A stretch of 64,000 bases of DNA from M3007 sp964621185. Lineage in GTDB: Bacteria; Bacteroidota; Bacteroidia; Chitinophagales; Saprospiraceae. Shown piece by piece: positions 8,591 to 16,854 of the stretch. The stretch is taken from positions 1 through 64,000 of the forward strand of contig CAZULM010000031.1 in NCBI GenBank assembly GCA_964621185.1, given 5' to 3'. Numbering within the stretch: position 1 is the stretch's first letter; every line of letters begins with the position of its first letter. A program made the position numbers and the translations under genes. The notes beneath the pieces were generated by a model. That model saw nothing but the letters and a program-made list of their open reading frames with translations. It did not search any database and was not told the DNA's origin.

Positions 8591-9132
8591 GCGTTCCGCG
8601 GCAGCCACCAGCCTAACCACACGCCCACCAGCGCCCAGGACACCAGTGCATCGATCAGGTGGCCGATGGAGCTGGTCTCAAACCAGATGCTGTTCAGGTA
8701 CGAGATGGTGAGGTAGCCGATCAGCCCGACGAAAATGGAGGCTTGAACGGCAGCGCGCATGTTGAGGGACTCGAATTTCAGCAACAGCCAGGTCAGCAGG
8801 AACAAGGCCAGCAAATCGACCACAAAGCCCCGGAACATGTTCATGCCCATGTCTATGCTCATGGATTTGTGGTATTGTACACTGGCCCAGGGCTTGCCAA
8901 TGTGCGGCTCCATCATTTTCATGGCTTCATCATGGCTGGTGCCGGGCGGCACGCCGGGCATCATATAGGTGCCTTCTTCGGTCAGGTTCTGGTTCAGTGC
9001 TTCCATGATCCTGTCCTGGTTGGCCGTGTAGCTGTATTCAGACTGGTGCACGGGCAAGAGGGACCAGGAGAGGAATTGCCAGACAAACAGGATGACGGCG
9101 CCGACGAGGGAGGCGATGAGTTGTTTTTTCAT
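8581..9132 (-). CDS. Small integral membrane protein, unknown function
   Basis: 183 residues, starting at MKKQLIASLVGAVILFVWQF. There are four likely TM helices: about 5-22, 105-125, 130-150 and 160-178. A long loop (about 25-100) sits between helices 1 and 2 and contains MMPGVPPGTSHDEAMKMM. The C-terminus ends in a TM with GVWLGWWLPRNAQA. Upstream codons to 9225 encode a non-signal-like segment and are excluded. I do not recognise the family with certainty. Confidence 0.75.
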   Translation of the reverse strand: MKKQLIASLVGAVILFVWQFLSWSLLPVHQSEYSYTANQDRIMEALNQNLTEEGTYMMPGVPPGTSHDEAMKMMEPHIGKPWASVQYHKSMSIDMGMNMFRGFVVDLLALFLLTWLLLKFESLNMRAAVQASIFVGLIGYLTISYLNSIWFETSSIGHLIDALVSWALVGVWLGWWLPRNAQA

Positions 9133-9157
9133 GGTGATGTCGTTTTGAATGTGAATA

Positions 9158-9889
9158 TTGCTGGCAAATGTAAAAATTTGTGGGATAATTATGGTATCGG
9201 GCAAGAAATGGCGTGAATACCGCAAAAATGTCTGTGTTTTGGAGGAGTCTTTGCCTTCTCCGATTCACGGCGCTATTTTGCAATTTTTCGTAATTTTATG
9301 GCAAAGTTCGGCGCGGGTTCGTCGAACGGGGTTGACCGTAACAGTTCGCAGAATCGATACCATTCACCCTCGTGATGTCTGGTTTAGGGCTTTACACGAT
9401 AACAGTACTTATGAATGGAAGATCGGCGCTGATCCAAGAACATTTACGGCGAGAGAATTTTCTTTGTACATTGATGTGCCAGGTGATATTCTGGTTCGAT
9501 TAATTACGACAAGAAATACGATTTATCAAGCGTGTTTCCCTGATGACACTGGTCGCGACACCTTTTACAGAACGATCCATATTGCTAAGTACAGCCAAAT
9601 AGCACCGATTTACGGCAAATACCTGGGCCATGACGATCAAAACCCTACTTTAGAAAATACGGTGGAGATAAAAAGCCCGCAGCCTGCCGGAGTTTATAGC
9701 GGCGTTTATGGATTGCCAGAAGGTTGTTTGAAATTAATTGACCCTCCATTAGCTTCTGATTTTTTTGAGAGTTGGCGGCATGGCGTTATTTTAGATAAAT
9801 ATATAAATTGCTTTGAACCTCAAGGGGTTGCAACAATTTCACAGGACAACAGACGCTCAATGTCGATTATACGATCAGGACAGGCTTAA
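9158..9889 (+). pseudogene. Probable decayed fragment of a secreted Bacteroidota surface protein
   Basis: The open frame is 243 codons, but the first 60 or so look non-coding in composition and there is no signal peptide. The later part (about residues 75-200) reads like a PKD/Ig-type region of large surface proteins: YEWKIGADPR, LITTRNTIYQACFPDD, APIYGKYLGHDDQNPT. It lacks a convincing start, the divergent neighbour begins only 25 bases away, and base use is AT-richer than its neighbours. I infer a 5'-truncated remnant, but a short hypothetical gene cannot be excluded. Confidence 0.4.
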
Positions 9890-9977
9890 GCTCAAGCAAT
9901 CGGATTAAAAGGCGTTTTACAGGTATCAGACAATAATGGAGCTAAACAACTATGACAAGCACCTAAAACAACAAACC

Positions 9978-10898
9978 ATGCAAAGAAGAAACTTCATCCA
10001 AAACAGCCTTCTGACCGGCGCCGCGCTCGCCACCGCCCCAGCTGCCGTTTTAAAAGACATCGCCGATGAGCGCCAAAGCACCGGCAAATTCCAGCTCCAA
10101 TACGCCCCCCACGACGGCATGTTCCGCCAATCCGGCGGCGACGACATCCTCGACCAGTTGCGCTTCATGGCCGATCAGGGCTTTGCCGCCTTTGAAGACA
10201 ACGGCATGATGGGCCGCGAAACGGCCGTGCAGGAGAAAATGGGAAAGCTTATGGCGCAGCTTGGCATCAACATGGGGGTGTTTGTGGCGCATAAAATTTA
10301 TTGGAGCGAGCCGAGCTTAGCCAGCGGCAACAAGGAGCGCCGCGAGGAGTTTTTGACATCCATCCGCAATTCTGTGGAGGTAGCAAAACGCGTCAACGCC
10401 AAATGGATGACCGTTGTGCCGGGTTTTATGGACTTGCGTCAGAACAAGGAGTTCCAAACAGCGCACGTGGTGGAATCGCTCAAGCGCGCCTGTGATATTC
10501 TGGAACCGCATGGGCTGGTAATGGTGCTGGAACCCCTCAATTTCCGCGACCACCCGGGGCTATTTCTGACGGATGTGCCACAGGCCTACGCTATTTGCAA
10601 GGCAGTGAACAGCCCTTCCTGCAAGATTCTCTACGATATTTACCATGCCCAGATCCAGATCGGCAACTTGATACCGAACATCGATGCGGCCTGGGATGAA
10701 ACCGCCTATTTCCAGATCGGCGACAACCCTGGCAGGAAAGAGCCGGGCACGGGCGAGATCAATTACAAAAACGTGTTCAAGCACATACACGGCAAGGGCT
10801 TTACCGGTATTTTGGGCATGGAACATGGCAATTCGATGCCGGGGAAGGAGGGGGAGATGGCGGTGATACGGGCTTACCGGGAGGCTGACAGTTTTTGA
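9978..10898 (+). CDS. Tat-exported hydroxypyruvate-isomerase-like TIM barrel
   Basis: 306 residues. The ATG at 9978 begins a twin-arginine-type leader (MQRRNFIQNSLLTGAALATA); an in-frame ATG at 9936 would bury it. The remainder is an AP-endonuclease-2/xylose-isomerase-like TIM barrel. Family signatures are MVLEPLNFRDHPG (metal-ligand Glu), KILYDIYHAQIQIGNL and FQIGDNPGRKEPGTGEINY, the last typical of hydroxypyruvate isomerase (Hyi) relatives, plus GMEHG near the end. Hyi interconverts hydroxypyruvate and tartronate semialdehyde. Exported Bacteroidota homologues probably act on other sugars or derivatives. Confidence 0.85.
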   Translation: MQRRNFIQNSLLTGAALATAPAAVLKDIADERQSTGKFQLQYAPHDGMFRQSGGDDILDQLRFMADQGFAAFEDNGMMGRETAVQEKMGKLMAQLGINMGVFVAHKIYWSEPSLASGNKERREEFLTSIRNSVEVAKRVNAKWMTVVPGFMDLRQNKEFQTAHVVESLKRACDILEPHGLVMVLEPLNFRDHPGLFLTDVPQAYAICKAVNSPSCKILYDIYHAQIQIGNLIPNIDAAWDETAYFQIGDNPGRKEPGTGEINYKNVFKHIHGKGFTGILGMEHGNSMPGKEGEMAVIRAYREADSF

Positions 10899-10926
10899 GG
10901 GTGGGGGGCATAAGAGGGTTCTTTAA

Positions 10927-10952
10927 CACATAGGTACATAGGGCACATAGCT
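10927..10952. repeat. Short CATAGG/ACATAG iterated motif
   Basis: Three near-copies of the unit acATAG occur in 26 bases (ACACATAGGTACATAGGGCACATAG) between two genes. Similar low-complexity units are frequent between Bacteroidota genes. Function is not apparent. Confidence 0.4.
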
Positions 10953-10999
10953 TTTTGACACACAAGCGAACCAATCCGGGCCATGCCTGTTCTTTTTTT

Positions 11000-11914
11000 A
11001 TGTCTTCCATAATGCCTGACCATTTCCCAGAACAATATCCCCACATTGCAGTCCCGCAGTTCATCATCCCGGTGGAGGGTGAGTATCTCAAGGACTATTT
11101 CCTGCTGTACTACGTCGATTGGGGCGTGCACGGGATTTCAGACTACAAAGGCGGCAACAAAACCTACACCGGGCACCAGGGCACCGATTTTATTATCCGG
11201 AATTTTGCGCAAATGGACGCGGGCGTTGCCGTGCTGGCAGCGGATGCGGGGGTGGTCACTTATGTTTTGGATACGGTTTTTGACCGGAACAAGCGCACCA
11301 AGGCGGGCGGCCTGGGCAACTATGTGGCCATACGCCATGCCAACAATTTTTACACCTATTACGGCCACCTGAAAAAAGGCTCGGCCACCGTGCGGGTGGG
11401 CGATACGGTGGCGGTTGGGCAGAAGATCGGCGAGGTGGGCAGCAGCGGCTACTCCAGCGACCCGCACCTGCATTTCGAGGTGTGGTACAACGCGCTGGAA
11501 AATTGGGACCCTTTCACGGGCTTTGCCAACAACCCCAATGATTTTTGGCTGGAAACCTTGCCCTATATCGGTCATTTTGGCGCCATAGACCACGATTTTA
11601 CCAATTTTGTGCCCAATTTGGACGCGCTGAAGGAGCGCATCCCCGGCCAGCGCCATTTTTCGGCTGCCGACCCCGTGATCACTTTTTGGATGCAGGGCTA
11701 TGGGGTTTTCCCGGGCGATGTCTGCACCCTGCAATGGTTCGACCCGGAGGGCAAGCTCTGGTTCCAGTTCGACTACAAGCACAAAAAGGAGCGCTGGTAC
11801 TTTTACTGGTGGAGCTATATTGAGGTGCCGCCGGTGGGGAAAGTGGGGCTTTGGAGCGTGCGGTTTTTGGTGAATGGGGTGGAGAAGATTGTGGACAGTT
11901 TTTCGGTGGGCTGA
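11000..11914 (+). CDS. M23-family metallopeptidase (LytM domain)
   Basis: 304 residues from ATG 11000 (alternatives at 10955 and 11012). The peptidase M23 core shows the zinc motif HQGTDF (H-x-x-x-D) and HLHFEVW (HxH), with YTYYGHLKKGSATVRVGDTV and IGEVGSSGYSSDPH between. These are the LytM features needed to cut peptidoglycan cross-bridges or related peptides. The C-terminal ~100 residues form a beta-rich region with many aromatic residues (WFDPEGKLWFQF, WYFYWWSYIEV). There is no clear signal peptide, which is unusual for this family and leaves its location open. Confidence 0.85.
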   Translation: MSSIMPDHFPEQYPHIAVPQFIIPVEGEYLKDYFLLYYVDWGVHGISDYKGGNKTYTGHQGTDFIIRNFAQMDAGVAVLAADAGVVTYVLDTVFDRNKRTKAGGLGNYVAIRHANNFYTYYGHLKKGSATVRVGDTVAVGQKIGEVGSSGYSSDPHLHFEVWYNALENWDPFTGFANNPNDFWLETLPYIGHFGAIDHDFTNFVPNLDALKERIPGQRHFSAADPVITFWMQGYGVFPGDVCTLQWFDPEGKLWFQFDYKHKKERWYFYWWSYIEVPPVGKVGLWSVRFLVNGVEKIVDSFSVG

Positions 11915-12103
11915 GCATTATCCTTTTGTTATACCCAGCATAAAGTGGTTTGCGAAAATATCAGGAGGCAAATCCTTGATAATCAATATGATCCGTCCTG
12001 AAAACCTTGCAAATCACTAGAATCCTGGTAGTACAGTTGACAGAAGTGCGTAGAAAACGCGGTTATCCTTACCTTGGTGTCAGCAAAATAAAACTTCCAA
12101 GCG

Positions 12104-13798
12104 GTGAAATTGATATTGAAAACTATAAAACATGCAGGTTGTTTTTTCTGGCGCACCATTGTATTGACTTTTTTGAGCGCAGCTTTTTTTGTTGCATTGG
12201 TCGCTACGATACCGTTTGGAGTAGCGCTGCGCGCGAAAATCTTTCGCTATTACCTGCAATTTGCCAACGGGGCTTTTCTGAAAATCGGGCAATTGCTGTC
12301 AATGCGCTATGATTTGCTCCATCCTGCCTATTGCCAGGAGCTGGCTTTGTTGCTCGACAGTTTGCCAGAAGTCCCTTTTCCCAGGATCAAGCTGGTATTG
12401 GAACGGAGTTATCAAAAGCCATTGAACGCTATTTTTTCAAGCATATCACAAAAGCCATTGGGTTCTGCCTCCATTGCCCAGGTACACGAGGGCGTTCTAT
12501 CGACCGGAGAACAAATTGTGTTGAAGGTGCTCAAACCTGGGACTAAACAATTGTTCTCGACGGATTTTTTTTACCTTCGGCTATTGGGGGGCGTGCTGAA
12601 TTTTTCTGGCTTGTTTGGAAAAATTGACATCAAGGCTTTTTTAGTCGAATTGATCAAGCTTACGCGGGAAGAATTCGATTTCCGGCGCGAAGCGAGAAAC
12701 CTGAACAGCATGCACCGGTTGATGAGCGCTGATGAGATTGACCACTATACCCCAAAGCCATTTTTGTTGCACTGCACCGATGAGGTTATCGTTATGGAGA
12801 AAATAACCGGAGTTTCGGTACGGGCAATGATATTGGCTATGGAGTCGTCTGATTTTTCGGCATTGGAAAAGTGGAAAATTGAGGGCATTTGCCCACGGAG
12901 GTCTTCAAGAATAATCCTCAGATCAATGCTGGAGCAAACCATGCGCCACAGGATATATCATGCCGACCCACATTCTGCCAACCTGATCGTTATGAAAGGG
13001 GGCACTGTGGCCTGGATAGATTTTGGGATGACAGGGTGGCTCGACGAAAAAATGTGGTATTCCCAATTCAGTCTCCGCTCAGCCCTTGTTCAAGGCAATT
13101 TGCACGAAGGATATCGGCACTTTTTGATGTCTCTTGGGAATTTGCCCAATAAAGACCTCAGTGCTTTCGAATCGGAAATAAAAGAAGCCTTTCGCGACTG
13201 GGTTGAAGCTTCCAACGACCCCAACGCCGGCTTACAGGAGAAAAGCAGCGGCCATTTTTTTATCAGGGTATTCCTGGCATTGCGCAAGGCGGGCATTTCG
13301 CTCCCAACAGGGCTTTCTCGGCTATACAGGGCAATTATTATAGCGGACATGGCGATGTTGAAGTTGGATCCGCTGATCGACTGGGTGCCGGTGATGCGCG
13401 AATTTATACAAGATGAGTTTGAGCGCCAATCGAAAGAAAGCTTTGGAAAGCTATTGAAGCCACTCAGTTGGTTTGAATGGGCAGAAAAAATCGGACGGTT
13501 GCCAGAAATGTATTCCAGGGTGGCAGATTGGGTCTATTTTACGCTTCCCGAATTCAGCAATGTTTATTCCAGGCAAATTTCGGCCTTTTCCAAACTGACC
13601 TTTATGGGGATTCAAATCATACGGAACGCTTCGTTGGCGGCATTGCTTTATTTGGTCGGGCTCAGAATATTCGATTTGCCTGTTCCGGCGCCGAAAGCCA
13701 TTTCAGAAAACCTTTTTACCCATTGGAACTTAGTCATCATTAGTATAATTCTCCTTATATTTGTAAGCCAAAAAAGCCTCCAACAACTCGACTCATAA
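12104..13798 (+). CDS. ABC1/AarF/UbiB-family atypical kinase
   Basis: 564 residues from GTG 12104; an in-frame stop at 12089 limits earlier starts. An N-terminal TM (about 15-38) precedes the ABC1 signature: KIGQLLSMRYD (KxGQ), GSASIAQVH (Ala-rich nucleotide loop), VLKVLKPG (Lys), EFDFRREARNL, HADPHSANL (catalytic loop) and AWIDFGMTG (metal site). A C-terminal hydrophobic pair (about 505-560) anchors it. The family supports ubiquinone and other prenyl-lipid metabolism through ATPase activity. The following genes are closely spaced, so this is likely the first gene of an operon with the phasin-like and aminotransferase genes. Confidence 0.88.
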   Translation: MKLILKTIKHAGCFFWRTIVLTFLSAAFFVALVATIPFGVALRAKIFRYYLQFANGAFLKIGQLLSMRYDLLHPAYCQELALLLDSLPEVPFPRIKLVLERSYQKPLNAIFSSISQKPLGSASIAQVHEGVLSTGEQIVLKVLKPGTKQLFSTDFFYLRLLGGVLNFSGLFGKIDIKAFLVELIKLTREEFDFRREARNLNSMHRLMSADEIDHYTPKPFLLHCTDEVIVMEKITGVSVRAMILAMESSDFSALEKWKIEGICPRRSSRIILRSMLEQTMRHRIYHADPHSANLIVMKGGTVAWIDFGMTGWLDEKMWYSQFSLRSALVQGNLHEGYRHFLMSLGNLPNKDLSAFESEIKEAFRDWVEASNDPNAGLQEKSSGHFFIRVFLALRKAGISLPTGLSRLYRAIIIADMAMLKLDPLIDWVPVMREFIQDEFERQSKESFGKLLKPLSWFEWAEKIGRLPEMYSRVADWVYFTLPEFSNVYSRQISAFSKLTFMGIQIIRNASLAALLYLVGLRIFDLPVPAPKAISENLFTHWNLVIISIILLIFVSQKSLQQLDS

Positions 13799-13810
13799 AA
13801 TTTTGCCATC

Positions 13811-14188
13811 ATGGAAGAAAACCTAAGTGTAAAAAAGACCCAAGCCCAAAACCAGAGCAACCTTGGCCAAGCCATGAATGCCTCACTGAACCTGATCGAT
13901 GCAACAGGCACTTTTTGCCTAAATCTGTTCAAAGCATCCTTTAAAGCCGCTTTTCAATTCAACCGGGACGCGCTTCATGAGCTCTCAAGCTTGAACCAAT
14001 CGACATCAGATAACCTTCAGTCAATTGTCGATGCGAACCAGCGGTTTTTTCAAAAAACCATGCAAAACACGCAAAATACATTTAAAGAGCAAGCGCCTGG
14101 CAACACTGAGGATGCCGCCAAGAACATCGACTACCAGCTTTTGGCAAAAATGGTGGCGGAAGAACTGGGCAAGCGCGGAAAAAAATAA
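13811..14188 (+). CDS. Phasin-like small helical protein
   Basis: 125 residues, almost entirely amphipathic helix with many Asn, Gln and Ala and no signal peptide. The layout (NASLNLIDATGTFCLNLFKASFKAAFQFNRDALHELSSLN, shown here only as its overall pattern) resembles phasins, which coat polyhydroxyalkanoate or lipid inclusions. It starts 12 bases after the ABC1 kinase stop and lies 42 bases before the aminotransferase, so cotranscription is likely. No PHA synthase is present in the window, so the phasin role is an inference. Confidence 0.55.
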   Translation: MEENLSVKKTQAQNQSNLGQAMNASLNLIDATGTFCLNLFKASFKAAFQFNRDALHELSSLNQSTSDNLQSIVDANQRFFQKTMQNTQNTFKEQAPGNTEDAAKNIDYQLLAKMVAEELGKRGKK

Positions 14189-14230
14189 TGGTGCAAAAAT
14201 CTCCCTTCATGCAGTTAGATTGAACCTGTA

Positions 14231-15427
14231 ATGCTGCCTCCAATCACCAAAAACTTGAGGTCTTTTCAGTTTGGGCCCCAGCCATTTCAGGTCAATGATG
14301 TGGCGCATTGTGAAAATGCGATTATCTATGACAAGTCTGGATACAAATGGATAGATTTTTCTGTCGGGGGGCTTGGATACAACCATCCCTCGATAATTGA
14401 AGCCGCACGGTATCAAGCCAGCCATTTGCCATTGTCAAGCAGGGTTTTTTTCAGCAAACCATTGGCTGCTTTCTCAAAAAAACTAGCCTCTCTGTTGCCG
14501 TCAGGGCTCAGCGTCTCTTATCCTTGCAATTCACCCGCCGAGGCCGTTGAAGGTGCTATCAAGTTGGCAATGGGGTATCACCCCAATCGGCGAAGGGTTA
14601 TATCGTTTGCAGGCCAATATCATGGCAACACATGGGGCGCAATGGCTGTTTGCGGTATTGAGGCAGCCCGGAACAGGCTGCGCCATTTTCCCTTTCAGGC
14701 AAGTTTCCTTGATTTTGGCAACCTCGATGAACTATCAACAACCAATTTCCGGCAAAGCAGTTGCGTGCTCCTTGAACCGATCGGCGCCTTAGGTGCTTCA
14801 GGGAGTGGCGACTTGGAGCGCTATCTGATCTTGCTACAGAAAAAATGCGCTGAATCAAAGGCCTTGCTGGTTGTCAACGAAAGCAATATAGGGATTGGCA
14901 ACAGTGGCGACTGGACTTGGTGCCAGCAGGTTGGGCTGATACCCGATATTATCGTTTTGGGCAATTCGCTTGGTGCCGGCTTGATGCCTACCGGCGCCTA
15001 TGTAGCCCGAGTGGAAATAAATGACGCCGTTTATAGAAGGGCGCACCCTGCGTTGCACGGAGGGACTACTGCGGGCAACCCCTTGATGTGCGCTATTGGC
15101 AAAAAAGTCCTTGAAGTTGTAGAACAGGAGAACCTAATAGCGAAAGTGGCGACATTCATGCCCTTTTTCAAGGAATTTGAAGGGAACCTTTCTATACAGG
15201 GGATTGAGTCTGCCAGGAGCGGGCTTATCTTGGTAATAAAACTTCCGAGCGTCGAACATGCCCGGAACGTTGTGAAATCTTGCCGCGATGAAATGCTTCT
15301 GCTGAAAACCCTGCCTGGAAATGAGCGATTTCTACTTGTAAACCCACCATTGCTCGTTTCCAAGGAGGATATGACACTCGGCCTCGCTGTTCTGTCTGCG
15401 AACATTCAACTTGCTCTGAAAAGCTAA
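14231..15427 (+). CDS. Class III aminotransferase paralogue lacking PLP residues (pseudoenzyme)
   Basis: 398 residues aligning by eye along the whole class III (ornithine/GABA-type) fold: SPAEAVEGAIKLA, QYHGNTWGAMAV, LLEPIGALGASG, PDIIVLGNSLGAG and GGTTAGNPLMCA. The PLP-binding Lys is replaced by Asn (N245, LGNSLGAG), and the Asp contacting the pyridine nitrogen is Asn (N216, VVNESN). The neighbour at 15441 keeps both. The frame is intact and the fold conserved, so it is not simply decaying. It may be a regulatory or scaffolding partner of that neighbour (inference). The gap to the next gene is 13 bases. Confidence 0.85.
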   Translation: MLPPITKNLRSFQFGPQPFQVNDVAHCENAIIYDKSGYKWIDFSVGGLGYNHPSIIEAARYQASHLPLSSRVFFSKPLAAFSKKLASLLPSGLSVSYPCNSPAEAVEGAIKLAMGYHPNRRRVISFAGQYHGNTWGAMAVCGIEAARNRLRHFPFQASFLDFGNLDELSTTNFRQSSCVLLEPIGALGASGSGDLERYLILLQKKCAESKALLVVNESNIGIGNSGDWTWCQQVGLIPDIIVLGNSLGAGLMPTGAYVARVEINDAVYRRAHPALHGGTTAGNPLMCAIGKKVLEVVEQENLIAKVATFMPFFKEFEGNLSIQGIESARSGLILVIKLPSVEHARNVVKSCRDEMLLLKTLPGNERFLLVNPPLLVSKEDMTLGLAVLSANIQLALKS

Positions 15428-15440
15428 CCTCTGCCTTTTT

Positions 15441-16829
15441 ATGACCCGCGAAGAAATTTCTGATGCCTATCACAAACATTACAGCAAAAGCGCCGCAAAA
15501 TTGTTTCGAGCTGCGGGACTGCCTGTAGAAACAGGTGGGAACGGCTGCTATTTGATTGACGACGAAGGGCGGCAATACCTGGATTTTTGTGCCAGTTATG
15601 GCATTTTAGGATTGGGCTATGGTCATCCCAGGGTTCGCGCGGCATTATTGGAGCAGCTCAGCGAACAAGCATCTGTACCGGCTGGTAGTATGCCCCTTTC
15701 TGCGACGCGGTTGCTTTCCAACCTTTCAACCATTTTGCCACCGCAGTTGCAAAGCGTATATCTGACCGTCAGCGGATCAGAGGCGACGGAAATTGCACTT
15801 CGGATCGTCAACAGCTCCTCGGCTGAAAGAGAAAAGATTATAGCGATTCAAAACAGTTATCATGGCAAGACGACGGGCGCGCTTACCGTGCTTGGCCAGG
15901 CTCACCTTCGCGACCCTTTTGGAGAAAGCCGGGGTCACACGGTGTTTGTTCCCTTCGACAACCTTGATATGTTAAAAAAACAGATAGACCGGAATACCTT
16001 GGCCGTGATTGTGGAGCCGATGTTGGGTGGCGGGTACATCAATGTGCCTTCGAAGGGCTATCTTTCTGAGATAAGATCCCTTTGCACGGAATTTGGGGCG
16101 TTGATGATTGTGGATGAGGTACAAACTGGATTTGGGCGAACGGGAAAAATGTTTGCCATTGAGCATGATAATGTTGTGCCAGATATATTGATCGTTTCAA
16201 AAGGCGCAAGTGGAGGGCATGTTCCATTTGCCATGTTGGCTATTCACGAAAATCTTGAAGCTGGGCTGCGGAGTACCGGTTTCGATGCATTGCCCGTAAA
16301 CGAGATCGATTATTTTTCCTACCCGCTTATATGTGCGACGGCACATTGCGCAATTTCGGTGATCGTAGAAGAAAAATTGGTTGACAATTCAAAAGAAATG
16401 GGCGAAGTGTTGCTCAAAGGGCTTAGCGATATTGCGGCCCGTTACCCTAATTATATCCTGGAAGCAAGGGGAAAAGGCCTGATGACCGGAATAAAAGTCA
16501 AAAACAGCATCGTTGAAAATGCAATCTGGCTGCAGATGCTCAAACGCGGCGTGATCACCGGCCTTTCAACGAACACCCATGCCGATCACCCTGTGCTCCG
16601 CTTTTTCCCGCCAATGATCATTAACCGCGAAGAAATTGAAAAAGCGTTGCTTGCCTTGGACGATTCGATGAAAGAGCTATGCAGGCTGCCCATGTTTTTT
16701 CTTGTGCTAGCTCAAAAGGTGTTTAAATATCAGTTTTTTTTGCCGACCTGGCTGCTCCGGGTTGGCGTAGGCATGTTGAAAAACGTTCCAAAACCTTGGC
16801 CTCTGTTTTTATCGACAAGTAAGACCTAA
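15441..16829 (+). CDS. Class III PLP-dependent aminotransferase with hydrophobic tail
   Basis: 462 residues. PLP elements are intact: SGSEATEIAL (phosphate site), NSYHGKTTGALTV, VEPMLGGGYI, IVDEVQTGFGRTG (D225), and SKGASGG with the Schiff-base Lys near residue 254. The last ~45 residues form a hydrophobic/basic extension (FFLVLAQKVFKYQFFLPTW...) absent from ordinary soluble members; it could bind membrane or a lipid granule. Family reactions move amino groups from omega-amines or amino acids to 2-oxo acids. The preceding gene is its catalytically dead paralogue; an AMP-forming ligase converges from the other side. Confidence 0.88.
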   Translation: MTREEISDAYHKHYSKSAAKLFRAAGLPVETGGNGCYLIDDEGRQYLDFCASYGILGLGYGHPRVRAALLEQLSEQASVPAGSMPLSATRLLSNLSTILPPQLQSVYLTVSGSEATEIALRIVNSSSAEREKIIAIQNSYHGKTTGALTVLGQAHLRDPFGESRGHTVFVPFDNLDMLKKQIDRNTLAVIVEPMLGGGYINVPSKGYLSEIRSLCTEFGALMIVDEVQTGFGRTGKMFAIEHDNVVPDILIVSKGASGGHVPFAMLAIHENLEAGLRSTGFDALPVNEIDYFSYPLICATAHCAISVIVEEKLVDNSKEMGEVLLKGLSDIAARYPNYILEARGKGLMTGIKVKNSIVENAIWLQMLKRGVITGLSTNTHADHPVLRFFPPMIINREEIEKALLALDDSMKELCRLPMFFLVLAQKVFKYQFFLPTWLLRVGVGMLKNVPKPWPLFLSTSKT

Positions 16830-16854
16830 ACAGCTTCGCAGGCCTATAAATATC

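Noticed and set aside
12007..12312. Plus-strand frame before the ABC1 kinase
   Set aside because: No coding character; overlaps the kinase N-terminus in another frame.
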